Source: Osmia lignaria lignaria (Eukaryota; Arthropoda; Insecta; Hymenoptera; Megachilidae). From it: DNA of 64,000 nt. Position numbers and translations under genes: made by a program. Positions within the stretch are counted from its first letter, which is position 1. Every line of letters begins with the position of its first letter. Positions 39,201 to 50,415 of this stretch are shown here, piece after piece. The notes under the pieces are model-generated. The model saw nothing but the letters and a program-made list of their open reading frames with translations, searched no databases and was not told where the DNA came from. Where the stretch lies: NCBI RefSeq assembly GCF_051020975.1, contig NW_027478172.1, positions 62,001 through 126,000 of the forward strand. The letters run 5' to 3'.

Positions 39201-42200
39201 ATCAGAGAGCGTAAATTGTAGGAAACATAATTCTCTACAAAAAAGGTCTCTTAACATTTTGCCATAGCTCGCTTCGTTTCCGAGATATTTGCAGATTTAT
39301 CTCAAGGGAAGGGGCCTGACGGACATATTCCGAGATATTTCTTCTTCTTGTTGTTCTTCTTCTGCACAGCTAAGCTGGAAGTGGCATTTGCAGCTCGCAA
39401 TAGTGCGGAGTTATCTCAAAGAAAGGGGCCACGGTGATTCTGTAACTCTATTATGTTGATGCGGCTTCGGAAGTTTTAAATATCTCGATATATCTCGAGA
39501 ACTACGCATCTGATCAAAAAATATCATAGAACATAAAAAGTAGGAAACTTAATTCTCTACAAAAAAGGTCTCTTAACATTTTCCCATTGCTGGCATCGTT
39601 TCCGAGATATTTGCAGATTTAGCTCAAGGGAAGGGGCCTGACGGACATATTCCGAGATATTTCTTCTTCTTGTTGTTCCTCTTCTGCACAGCTAAGCTGG
39701 AAGTGGCATTTGCAGCTCGCAATAGTGCAGAGTTATCTCAAAGAAAGAGGCCACGGTGTTTCTGTACCTCTATTAGGTTGGTGCAGCTTCGGAACATTTA
39801 AATATCTTGATATATCTCGAGAACTACGCATCTGATAAAAAAATATCATAGAACATAAAAAGTAGGAAACCTAATTTTCTACAAAAAAGGTCTGTTAACA
39901 TTTTGCCGTAGCGCGCTTCGTTTCCGAGATATTTGCAGATTTATCTCAAGGGAAGGGGCCTGACGGACATATTTCGAAATATTTCTTATTCTTGTTGTTC
40001 TTCTTCTGCACAGCTAAGCTGGAAGTGGCATTTGCAGCTCGCAATAGTGCAGAGTTATCTCAAAGAAAGGGGGCACGGTGTTTCTGTACCTCTATTATGT
40101 TGGTGCAGCTTCGGAGCTTTTAAATATCTTGATATATCTCGAGAACTACGCATCTGATCAAAAAATATCATAGAACATAAAAAGTAGGAAACTTAATTCT
40201 CTACAAAAAAGGTATCTTAACATTTTGCCATAGCTCGCTTCGTTTCCGAGATATTTGCAGATCTTTCTCAAGGGAAGGGGCCTGACGGACATATTTCGAG
40301 ATATTTCTTCTTCTTGTTGTTCTTCTTCTGCACAGCTAAGCTGGAAGTGGCATTTACAGCTCGCAATAGTGCAGAGTTATCTCAAAGAAAGGGGCCACGG
40401 TGTTTCTGTATCTCTATTATGTTGGTGCGGCTTCGGAACTTTTAAATATCTTGATATATCTCGAGAACTACGCATCTGCTCAAAAAATATCATAGAACAT
40501 AAATAGTAGGAAACTTAATTCTCTACAAATAAGGTCTCTAAACATTTTGCCATATCTCGCTTCGTTTCCGAGATATTTGCAGATTTATCTCAAGGGAAGG
40601 GTCCTGACGGACATATTTCGGGATATTTCTTCTTCTTGTTGTTCTTCTTCTGCACAGCTAAACTGGAAGTGGCATTTCCAGCTCGCAATAGTGCAGAGTT
40701 ATCTCAAAGAAAGGGGCCACGGTGTTTCTGTACCTCTATTATGTTGGAGCGGCTTCGGAACTTTTAAATATCTTGATATATCTCGAGAACTACGCATCTG
40801 ATCGAAAAATATCATAGAACATAAAAAGTAGGAAACTTAATTCTCTACAAGAAAGGTCTCTTAACATTTTGCCATAGCTCGCTTCGTTTCCGAGATATTT
40901 GCAGATATATCTCAAGGGAAGGGGCCTGACGGACATATTTCGAGATATTTCTTCTTCTTGTTGTTCTTCTTCTGCACAGCTAAGCTGGAAGTGGCATTTG
41001 CAGCTCGCAATAGTGCAGAGTTATCTCAAAGAAATGGGCCACGGTGTTTCTGTACCTCTATTATGTTGGTGCGGCTTCGCATCTTTTAAATATCTCGATA
41101 TATCGCGAGAACTACGCATCTGATCAAATAATATCATAGAACATAAAAAGTAGGAAACTTAATTCTCTACAAATAAGGTCTCTTAACATTTTGCCATAGC
41201 TCGCTTCGTTTCCGAGGTATTTGCAGATTTATCTCAGGGGAAGGGGCCTGACGGACATATTTCGAGATATTTCTTCTTCTTGTTGTTCTTCTTCTGCACA
41301 GCTAACCTGGAAGTGGCATGTCCAGCTCGCAATAGTGCAGAGTTATCCCGAAGAAAGGGGCCACGGTGTTTCTGTATCTCTATTATGTTGGTGCGGCTTC
41401 GGAACTTTTAAATATCTCGATATATCTCGAAAACTACGCTTCTGATCCAAAAATATCATAGAACATAAATTGTAGGAAACGTAGTTCTCTACAAAAAAGG
41501 TCTCTTAACATTTTGCCATAGCTCGCTTCGTTTCCGAGATATTTGCAGATTTATCTCAAGGGAAGGGTCCTGACGGACATATTTCGGGATATTTCTTCTT
41601 CTTGTTGTTCTTCTTCTGCACAGCTAAACTGGAAGTGGCATTTCCAGCTCGCAATAGTGCAGAGTTATCTCAAAGAAAGGGGCCACGGTGTTTCTGTACC
41701 TCTATTATGTTGGTGCGGCTTCCGAACTTTTAAATATCTCGATATATCTCGAGAACTACGCATCTGATCGAAAAATATCATAGAACATAAAAAGTAGGAA
41801 ACTTAATTCTCTACAAGAAAGGTCTCTTAACATTTTGCCGTAGCTCGCTTCGTTTCCGAGATATTTGCAGATTTATCTCAAGGGAAGTGGCCTGACGGAC
41901 ATATTTCGAAATATTTCTTCTTCTTGTTGTTCTTCTTCTGCACAGCTAAGCTGGAAGTGGCATTTGCGGCTCGCACTAGTGCAGAGTTATCTCAAAGAAA
42001 GGGGCCACGGTGTTTCTGTATCTCTATTATGTTGGTGCGGCTTCGGAACTTTTAAATATCATGATATATCTCGAGAACTTCGCATCTGATCAAAAAATAT
42101 CATAGAACATAAAAAGTATGAAGCTTAATTCTCTACAGAAAAGGTCTCCTAACATTTTGCCATAGCTCTCTTCGTTTCCGAGATATTTGCAGATATATCT

Positions 42201-43632
42201 CAAGGGAAGGGGCCTGACGGACATATTTCGAGATATTTCTTCTTCTTGTTGTTCTTCTTCTGCACAGCTAAGCTGGAAGTGGCATTTGCGGCTCGCACTA
42301 GTGCAGAGTTGTCTCAAAGAAAGGGGCCACGGTGCTTCTGTATCTCTATTATGTTGGTGCGGCTTCGGAACTTTTAAATATCTCGATATATCTCGAAAAC
42401 TACGCATCTGATCAAAAAATATCATAGAACATAAAAGTAGGAAACTTAATTCTCTACAAAAAAGGTCTCTTAACATTTTGCCATAGCTCGCTTCGTTTCC
42501 GAGATATTTGCAGATTTATCTCAAGGGAAGGGGCCTGACGGACATATTTCGAGATATTTCTTCTTCTTGTTGTTCTTCTTCTGCACAGCTAAGCTGGAAG
42601 TGGCATTTACAGCTCGCAATAGTGCAGAGTTATCTCAAAGAAAGGGGCCACGGTGTTTCTGTATCTCTATTATGTTGGTGCGGCTTCGGAACTTTTAAGT
42701 ATCTCGATATATCTCGAGAACTACGCATCTGATCAAATAATATCATACAACATAAAAAGTAGGAAACTTAATTCTCTACAAATAAGGTCTCTTATCATTT
42801 TGCCATAGCTCGCTTCGTTTCCGAGATATTTGCAGATTTATCTCAAGGGAAGGGGCCTGACGGACATATTTCGAGATATTTCTTCTTCTTGATGTTCTTC
42901 TTCTGCACAGCTAAGCTGGAAGTGGCATTTGGAGCTCGCAATAGTGCAGGGTTATCTCAAAGAAAGGGGCCACGGTGTTTCTGTATCTCTATTATGTTGG
43001 TGCGGCTTCGAAACTTTTAAATATCTCGATATATCTCAAAAACTACGCTTCTGATCAAAAAATATCATAGAACATAAATTGTAGGAAACATAATTCTCTA
43101 CAAAAAGGGTCTCTTAACATTTTGCTATAGCTCGCTTCGTTTCCGAGATATTTGCAGATTTATCTCAAGGGAAGGGTCCTGACGGACATATTTCGAGATA
43201 TTTCTTCTTCTTGTTGTTTTTCTTCTGCACAGCTAACCTGGAAGTGGCATTTCCAGCTCGCAATAGTGCAGAGTTATCCCGAAGAAAGGGGCCACGGTGT
43301 TTCTGTATCTCTATTATGTTGGTGCGGCTTCGGAACTTTTAAATCTCTTGATATATCTCGAGAACTACGCATCTGATCAAAAAATATCATAGAACATAAA
43401 TAGTAGGAAACTTAATTCTCTACAAAAAAGGTCTCTCAACATTTTGCCATACCTCGCTTCGTTTCCGAGATATTTGCAGATTTATCTCAAGGGAAGGGGC
43501 CTGACGGACATATTTCGAGATATTTCTTCTTCTTGTTGTTCTTCCTCTGCACAGCTAAGCTGGAAGTGGCATTTGCAGCTCGCAATAGTGCAGAGTTATC
43601 TCAAAGAAAGGGGCCACGGTGTTTCTGTATCT
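36247..43632 (+). repeat. Mosaic stretch of plus-oriented units up to the orientation switch
   Basis: About 23 units of types found earlier, in new orders. The pair at 36,392 and 36,713 recurs at 38,645 and 38,967 (2,253-2,254 bp, seven units). The gaaatatttcttattc type recurs at 38,323 and 39,933. Units at 39,289, 39,611 and 39,933 repeat the series at 27,700, 28,022 and 28,344. The gggtcctgacgg / tttccagc type is at 37,679, 40,577 and 41,543. The gcggctcgcactagtg type of the left end reappears at 41,865 and 42,187. One unit (36,392) lacks a base (atgttgtgcgg). Confidence 0.82.
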
Positions 43633-43640
43633 TTTTTGTA
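43627..43640. other. Orientation-switch junction of the satellite array
   Basis: The last plus unit (phase mark 43,474) proceeds normally through gtttctgtatct, ending at 43,632, where ctattatg should follow. Instead the sequence continues as cttttttgtagg from 43,631, the normal minus-strand text that follows gagac in a reversed unit. The two readings overlap by the 2 bases ct at 43,631-43,632. Nothing foreign is inserted. This is the footprint of an inversion breakpoint or fold-back joining with minimal homology. Confidence 0.93.
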
Positions 43641-43750
43641 GGAAATTAGGTTTCCTACTATTTATGTTGTATGATATTTTTTGGTCAGATGCGTAGTTTT
43701 CGAGATATATCGAGATATTTAAAAGTTCCGAAGCCGCACCAACATAATAG
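43633..43750. other. Asymmetric spacer of the satellite near-palindrome
   Basis: The left arm stops at unit position about 182 and the right arm starts at unit position about 299, so about 118 bp of reversed-unit sequence separate points that can pair. From 43,751 onward the text (agatacttaaacaccgtggcc) is complementary to the plus sequence ending at 43,632. The spacer itself is ordinary reversed satellite sequence, including tttcctac and gatattttttgg, not an unrelated insert. Confidence 0.8.
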
Positions 43751-46700
43751 AGATACTTAAACACCGTGGCCCCATTCTTTGAGATAACTCTGCACTATTC
43801 CGAGCTGCAAATGCAACTTCCAGCTTGGCTGTGCAGAAGAAGAACAACAAGAAGAAGAAATGTCACGAATTATGTCCGTCAGGCCCCTTCCCTTGAGTTA
43901 AATCTGCAAATATCTTGGAAACGACGCAAGCTATGGTAAAATGTTAAGAGACCTTTTTTGTAGGAAATTAAGTTTCCTACAATTTATGTTCTATTATATT
44001 TTTTGATCAGATGGGTAGTTCTCGAGATATATCAAGATATTTAAAAGTTCCGAAGCCGCACCAACATAATAGAGATACAGAAACACCGTGGCCCCTTTCT
44101 GTGAGATAACTCTGCACTATTGCGAGCAGCAAATGCCAGTTCCAGCTTAGCTGTGCAGAAGAAGCACAACAAGAACAAGAAATAACTCGGAATATGTCCG
44201 TCAGGCCCCTTCCCTTGAGCTAAATCTGCAAATATCTTGGAAACGATGCGAGCTATGGCAAAATGTTGAGACATCTTTTTTATAGGAAATTAAGTTTCCT
44301 ACCATTTATGTTCTATGATATTTTTTGGTCAGATGCGTAGTTTTCGAGAAATATCGAGATATTTAAAAGTTCCGAAGCCGCACCAACATAATAAAGATAC
44401 AGAAACACCGTGGATCCTTTCTTTGAGATAACATTGCACTATTGCGGGCTGGAAATGCCACTTCCTGTTTAGCTGTGCAGAAGAAGAACAACAAGAAGAA
44501 GAAATATCTCGAAATATGTCCGTCAGGCCCCTTCCTTTGAGGTAAATCTGCAAATATCTCGGAAACCTTGCGAGCTGTGGCAAAATGTTGAGAGAACTTT
44601 TTTGTAGGCAATTAAGTTTCCTACTATTTATGTTCTATGATATTTTTGGATCAGACGCGTAGTTTTCGAGATATATCAAGATATTTAAAAGTTCCGAAGC
44701 CGCACCAACATAATAGAGATACAGAAACACCGTGGCCCCTTTCTTTGAGATAACTCTGCACTATTGCCAGCTGCAAATGCCACTTCCATCTTAGCTGTGC
44801 AGAAGAAGCACAAGAACAAGAAATATCTCGGAATATGTCCGTCAGGCCCCTTCACTTGAGCTACATCTGCAAATATCTCGGAAACGATGCGAGCTATGGC
44901 AAAATGTTGATAGACCTTTTTTGTAGGAAATTAAGTTTCCTACTATTCATGTTCTATGATATTTTTGGATCAGACGCGTAGTTTTCGAGATATATCAAGA
45001 TATTTAAAAGTTCCGAAGCCGCACCAACATAATAAAGATACAGAAACACCGTGGATCCTTTCTTTGAGATAACTCTGCACTATTGCGGGCTGGAAACGCC
45101 ACTTCCAGCTTAGCTGTGCTGAAGAGGAACAACAAGATGAAGAAATAACTCGAAATATGTCCGTCAGGCCCCTTCCCTTGAGATATATCTGCAAATAACT
45201 CGGAAACGAAGCGAGCTATGGCAAAATGTTAAGAGACCTTTTTTGTAGAGAATTAAGTTTCCTACTTTTTATTTTCTATGATATTTTTTGATCAGATGCG
45301 TAGTTCTCGAGATATATCAGGACATTTAAAAGTTCCGAAGCCGCACCAACATAATAGAGATACAGAAACACCGTGGCCCCTTTCTTTGAGATAACTCTGC
45401 ACTATTGCGGGCTGGAAATGCCACTTCCAGCTTAGCTGTGCTGAAGAGGAACAACAAGAAGAAGAAATATCTCGAAATATGTCCGTCAGGCCCCTTCTCT
45501 TGAGCTATATCTGCAAATATCTCGGAAACGATGCGAGCTATGGCAAAATGTTAAGAGACCTTTTTTGTAGTGAATTAAGTTTCCTACTATTCATGTTCTA
45601 TGATGTTTTTTCATGAGATACTTCGTTTTCGAGATATATCAAGATATTTAAAAGTTCCGAAGCCGCACCAACAGAATAAAGATACAGAAACACCGTGGCC
45701 CCTTTCTTTGAGATAACTCTGCACTATTGCGAGCTGGAAATGCCACTTCCAGTTTAGCTGTGCAGAAGAAGAACAACAAGAAGAAGAAATATCTCGAAAT
45801 ATGTCCGTCAGGCCCCTTCCTTTGAGCTAAATCTGCAAATATCTCGGAAACGATGCGAGCTCTGGCAAAATGTTAAGAGACCTTTTTTGTAGGAAACTAA
45901 GTTCCCTACTATTTATCTTTTACGATATTTTTTGGTCAGATGGGTAGTTTTCGAGATATATCGAGATATTTAAAAGTTCCGAAGCCGCACCAACAGAATA
46001 AAGATACAGAAACACCGTGGCCCCTTTCTTTGAGATACCTCTGCACTATTGAGAGCTGGAAATGCCAGTTCCAGCTTAGCTGTGCAGAAGAGGCACAACA
46101 AGAACAAGAAATATTTCGGAATATGTCCGTCAGGCCCCTTCCCTTGAGCTAAATCTGCATATATCTCGCAAACGATGCGGGCTATTGCAAAACGCTAAGA
46201 CATCTTTTTTGTAGAGAATACAGTTTCCCACTTTTTATGTTCTATGATATTTTTTGATCAGATGCGTAGTTTTCGAGATATATCGAGATATTTAAAAGTT
46301 CCGAAGCCGCACCAACATAATAAAGATACAGAAACACCGTGGATCCTTTCTTTGAGATAACTCTGCACTATTGCGGGCTGGAAATGCCACTTCCAGCTTA
46401 GCTGTGCTGAAGAGGAACAACAAGAAGAGGAAATATCCCGAAATATGTCCGTCAGGCCCCTTCCTTTGAGCTAAATCTGCAAATATCTCGGAAACGATGC
46501 GAGCTATGGCAAAATGTTGAGAGACCTGTTTTGTAGAGAATTAAGTTTCCTACTATTCATGTTCTATGATGTTCTTTGATCAGATGCTTAGTTTTCGAGA
46601 TATATCAGGATATTTAAAAGTTCCGAAGCCGCACGAACATAATAGAGATACAGAAACACCGTGGCCCCTTTCTCTGAGATAACTCTGCACTATTGCGAGC

Positions 46701-47209
46701 TGGAAATGCCAGTTCCAGCTTAGTTGTGCAGAAGAAGAACAACAAGAAGAAGAAATATCTCGAAATATGTCCGTCCGGCCCCTTCCCTTGAGATAAATCT
46801 GCAAATATCTCGGAAACGATGCGAGCTCTGGCAAAATGTTGAGAGACCTTTTTTGTAGAGAATTAAGTTCCCTACTATTCATGTTCTATGATGTTTTTTG
46901 ATCAGATGCTTAGTTTTCGAGATATACCAAGATATTTAAAAGTTCCGAAGCCGCACCAACATAATAAAGATACAGAAACACCGTGGCCCCTTTCTTTGAG
47001 ATACCTCTGCACTATTGAGACCTGGAAATGCCAGTTCCAGCTTAGTTGTGCAGAAGAAGAACAACAAGAAGAAGAAATATCTCGAAATATGTCCGTCCGG
47101 CCCCTTCCCTTGAGATAAATCTGCAAATATCTCGGAAACGATGCGAGCTCTGGCAAAATGTTGAGAGACCTTTTTTGTAGAGAATTAAGTTCCCTACTAT
47201 TCATGTTCT

Positions 47210-48820
47210 ATGATGTTTTTTGATCAGATGCTTAGTTTTCGAGATATACCAAGATATTTAAAAGTTCCGAAGCCGCACCAACATAATAAAGATACAGAAA
47301 CACCGTGGCCCCTTTCTTTGAGATACCTCTGCACTATTGAGACCTGGAAATGTCAGTTCCAGCTTAGCTGTGCAGAAGAGGCACAACAAGAACAAGAAAT
47401 ATCTCGGAATATGTCCGTCAGGCCCCTTCCCTTGAGCTAAATCTGCATATATCTCGCAAACGATGCGAGCTATTGCAAAACGTTAAGACATCTTTTTTGT
47501 AGAGAATTCAGTTTCCTACTTTTTATGTTCTATGATATTTTTTGATGCGAGGCGTAGTTCTCGAGATATGTCAAGATATTTAAAAGTTCCGAAGCCGCAC
47601 CAACATAATAGAGATACAGAAACACCGTGGCCCCTTTCTTTGAGATAACTCTGCACTATTGCGAGCTGCAAATGCCACTTCCAGCTTAGCTGTGCAGAAG
47701 AAGCACAACAAGAACAAGAAATATCTCGGAATATGTCCGTCAGGCCCCTTCACTTGAGCTACATCTGCAAATATCTCGGAAACGAAGCGAGCTATGGCAA
47801 AATATTAAGAGACCTTTTTTGTAGAGAATTAAGTTCCCTACTATTCATGTTCTATGATGTTTTTTGATCAGATGCTTAGTTTTCGAGATATACCAAGATA
47901 TTTAAAAGTTCCGAAGCCGCACCAACATAATAAAGATACAGAAACACCGTGGCCCCTTTCTTTGAGATACCTCTGCACTATTGAGAGCTGGAAATGTCAG
48001 TTCCAGCTTAGCTGTACAGAAGAGGCACAACAAGAACAAGAAATATCTCGGAATATGTCCGTCAGGCCCCTTCCCTTGAGCTAAATCTGCATATATCTCG
48101 CAAACGATGCGAGCTATTGCAAAACGTTAAGACATCTTTTTTGTAGAGAATTCAGTTTCCTACTTTTTATGTTCTATGATATTTTTTGATGCGAGGCGTA
48201 GTTCTCGAGATATGTCAAGATATTTAAAAGTTCCGAAGCCGCACCAACATAATAGAGATACAGAAACACCGTGGCCCCTTTCTTTGAGATAACTCTGCAC
48301 TATTGCGAGCTGCAAATGCCACTTCCAGCTTAGCTGTGCAGAAGAAGCACAACAAGAACAAGAAATATCTCGGAATATGTCCGTCAGGCCCCTTCACTTG
48401 AGCTACATCTGCAAATATCTCGGAAACGAAGCGAGCTATGGCAAAATATTAAGAGACCTTTTTTGTAGAGAATTAAGTTCCCTACTATTCATGTTCTATG
48501 ATGTTTTTTGATCAGATGCTTAGTTTTCGAGATATACCAAGATATTTAAAAGTTCCGAAGCCGCACCAACATAATAAAGATACAGAAACACCGTGGCCCC
48601 TTTCTTTGAGATACCTCTGCACTATTGAGAGCTGGAAATGTCAGTTCCAGCTTAGCTGTGCAGAAGAGGCACAACAAGAACAAGAAATATCTCGGAATAT
48701 GTCCGTCAGGCCCCTTCCCTTGAGCTAAATCTGCATATATCTCGCAAACGATGCGAGCTATTGCAAAACGTTAAGACATCTTTTTTGTAGAGAATTCAGT
48801 TTCCTACTTTTTATGTTCTA
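47210..48820 (-). repeat. Two-unit higher-order repeat (644 bp, about 2.5-3 copies)
   Basis: The rare segment gatgcgaggcgtag occurs at 47,544, 48,188 and 48,832, exactly 644 bp apart. It alternates with units that start atgttctatgatgtttttt and carry agatataccaag, tttgagatacctctgc and ggaaatgtcagttcc. Copies are almost identical; one visible difference is gtacagaagagg near 48,013 against gtgcagaagagg. Confidence 0.9.
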
Positions 48821-50415
48821 TGATATTTTTTGATGCGAGGCGTAGTTCTCGAGATATATCAAGATATTTAAAAGTTCCGAAGCCGCACCAACATAATAGA
48901 GATACAGAAACACCGTGGCCACTTTCTGTGAGATAACTCTGCACTATTGCGAGCTGCAAATGCTAGTTCCAGCTTAGCTGTGCAGAAGAAGCACAACAAG
49001 AACAAGAAATATCTCGGAATATGTCCGTCAGGCCCCTTCCTTTGAGATAAATCTGCAAATATCTCGGAAACGATGCGAGCTATGGCAAAATGTTGAGAGA
49101 CCTTTTTTGTAGGAAATTAAGTTTCCTACTATTTATGTTCTATGATATTTTTTGAACAGATGCGTAGTTTTCGAGATATATCAAGATATTTAAAAGTTCC
49201 GAAGCCGCACGAACATAATAGAGATACAGAAACACCGTGGCCCCTTCCTTTGAGATAACTCTGCACTATTGCGAGCTGCAAATGCCAGTTCCAGCTTAGC
49301 TGTGCAGAAGAAGAACAACAAGAAGAAGAAATATCTCGAAATATGTCCGTCAGGCCCCTTCCCTTGAGATAAATCTGCAAATATCTCGGAAACGAAGCGA
49401 GCTATGGCAAAATGTTAAGAGACCTTTTTTGTAGAGAATTAAGTTCCCTACTATTCATGTTCTATGATGTTTTTTGATCAGATGCTTAGTTTTCGAGATA
49501 TACCATGATATTTAAAAGTTCCGAAGCCGCACCAACATAATAAAGATACAGAAACACCGTGGCCCCTTTCTGTGAGATAACTCCGCACTATTGCGAGCAG
49601 CAAATGCCAGTTCCAGCTTAGCTGTGCAGAAAAAGCACAACAAGAACAAGAAATATCTCGGAATATGTCCGTCAGGCCCCTTCACTTGAGCTAAATCTGC
49701 ATATATCTCGGAAACGATGCGAGCTATGGCAAAACGTTAAGACACCTTTTTTGTAGAGAATTAAGTTTCCTACTTTTTATGTTCTATGATATTTTTTGAT
49801 CAGATGCGTAGTTTTTAAGATATATCAAGACATTTAAAAGTTCCGAAGCCGCTCCAACATAATAGAGATACAGAAACACCGTGGCCCCTTTCTTTGAGAT
49901 AACTCTGCACTATTGCGAGCTGCAAATGCCACTTCCAGCTTAGCTGTGCAGAAGAAGCACAACAAGAACAAGAAATATCTCGGAATATGTCCGTCAGGCC
50001 CCTTCACTTGAGCTACATCTGCAAATATCTCGGAAACGATGCGAGCTATGGCAAAACGTTAAGACACCTTTTTTGTAGAGAATTAAGTTTCCTACTTTTT
50101 ATGTTCTATGATATTTTTTGATCAGATGCGTAGTTTTCAAGATATATCAAGACATTTAAAAGTTCCGAAGCCGCACCAACATAATAGAGATACAGAAACA
50201 CCGTGGCCCCTTTCTTTGAGATAACTCTGCACTATTGCGGGCTGGAAATGCCACTTCCAGCTTAGCTGTGCAGAAGAAGCACAACAAGAACAAGAAATAT
50301 CCCGGAATATGTCCGTCAGGACCCTTCACTTGAGCTACATCTGCAAATATCTCGGAAACGATGCGAGCTCTGGCAAAATGTTGAGAGACCTTTTTTGTAG
50401 GAAATTAAGTTTCCT

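Larger units (their letters stand above)
1..43632 (+). repeat. Satellite array, plus-orientation half (about 137 units of ~322 bp)
   Basis: Head-to-tail copies of one unit follow each other without interruption. Using the TTG of the ttgcagat segment as phase mark, starts fall at 21, 343, 665, 987 and so on every 322 bp to 43,474, with rare steps of 317, 318, 319 or 321 bp and two of 173 bp. Constant landmarks in each unit are gctcgcttcgtttccgagat, a C/T-rich stretch of about 25 bp, gaaaggggccacggtg, ggtgcggcttcgg, atatctcgag and ctgatcaaaaaatatc. No unique sequence, transposon or gene interrupts the array. Function is not readable from sequence; satellites of this size commonly form pericentromeric or other constitutive heterochromatin, which is inference here. 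Confidence 0.97.

Noticed and set aside
42090..42476. Longest open frame in the window, 128 codons on the - strand with an ATG at 42,474-42,476.
   Set aside because: It arises because the unit at 42,187 lacks one A (acataaaagtag), which joins two reverse-strand frames. It lies antisense within ordinary satellite units and has no counterpart elsewhere.
43633..43750. A foreign insertion at the orientation switch.
   Set aside because: The text between the arms is the normal reverse complement of unit positions about 182-299, with only ordinary variants.
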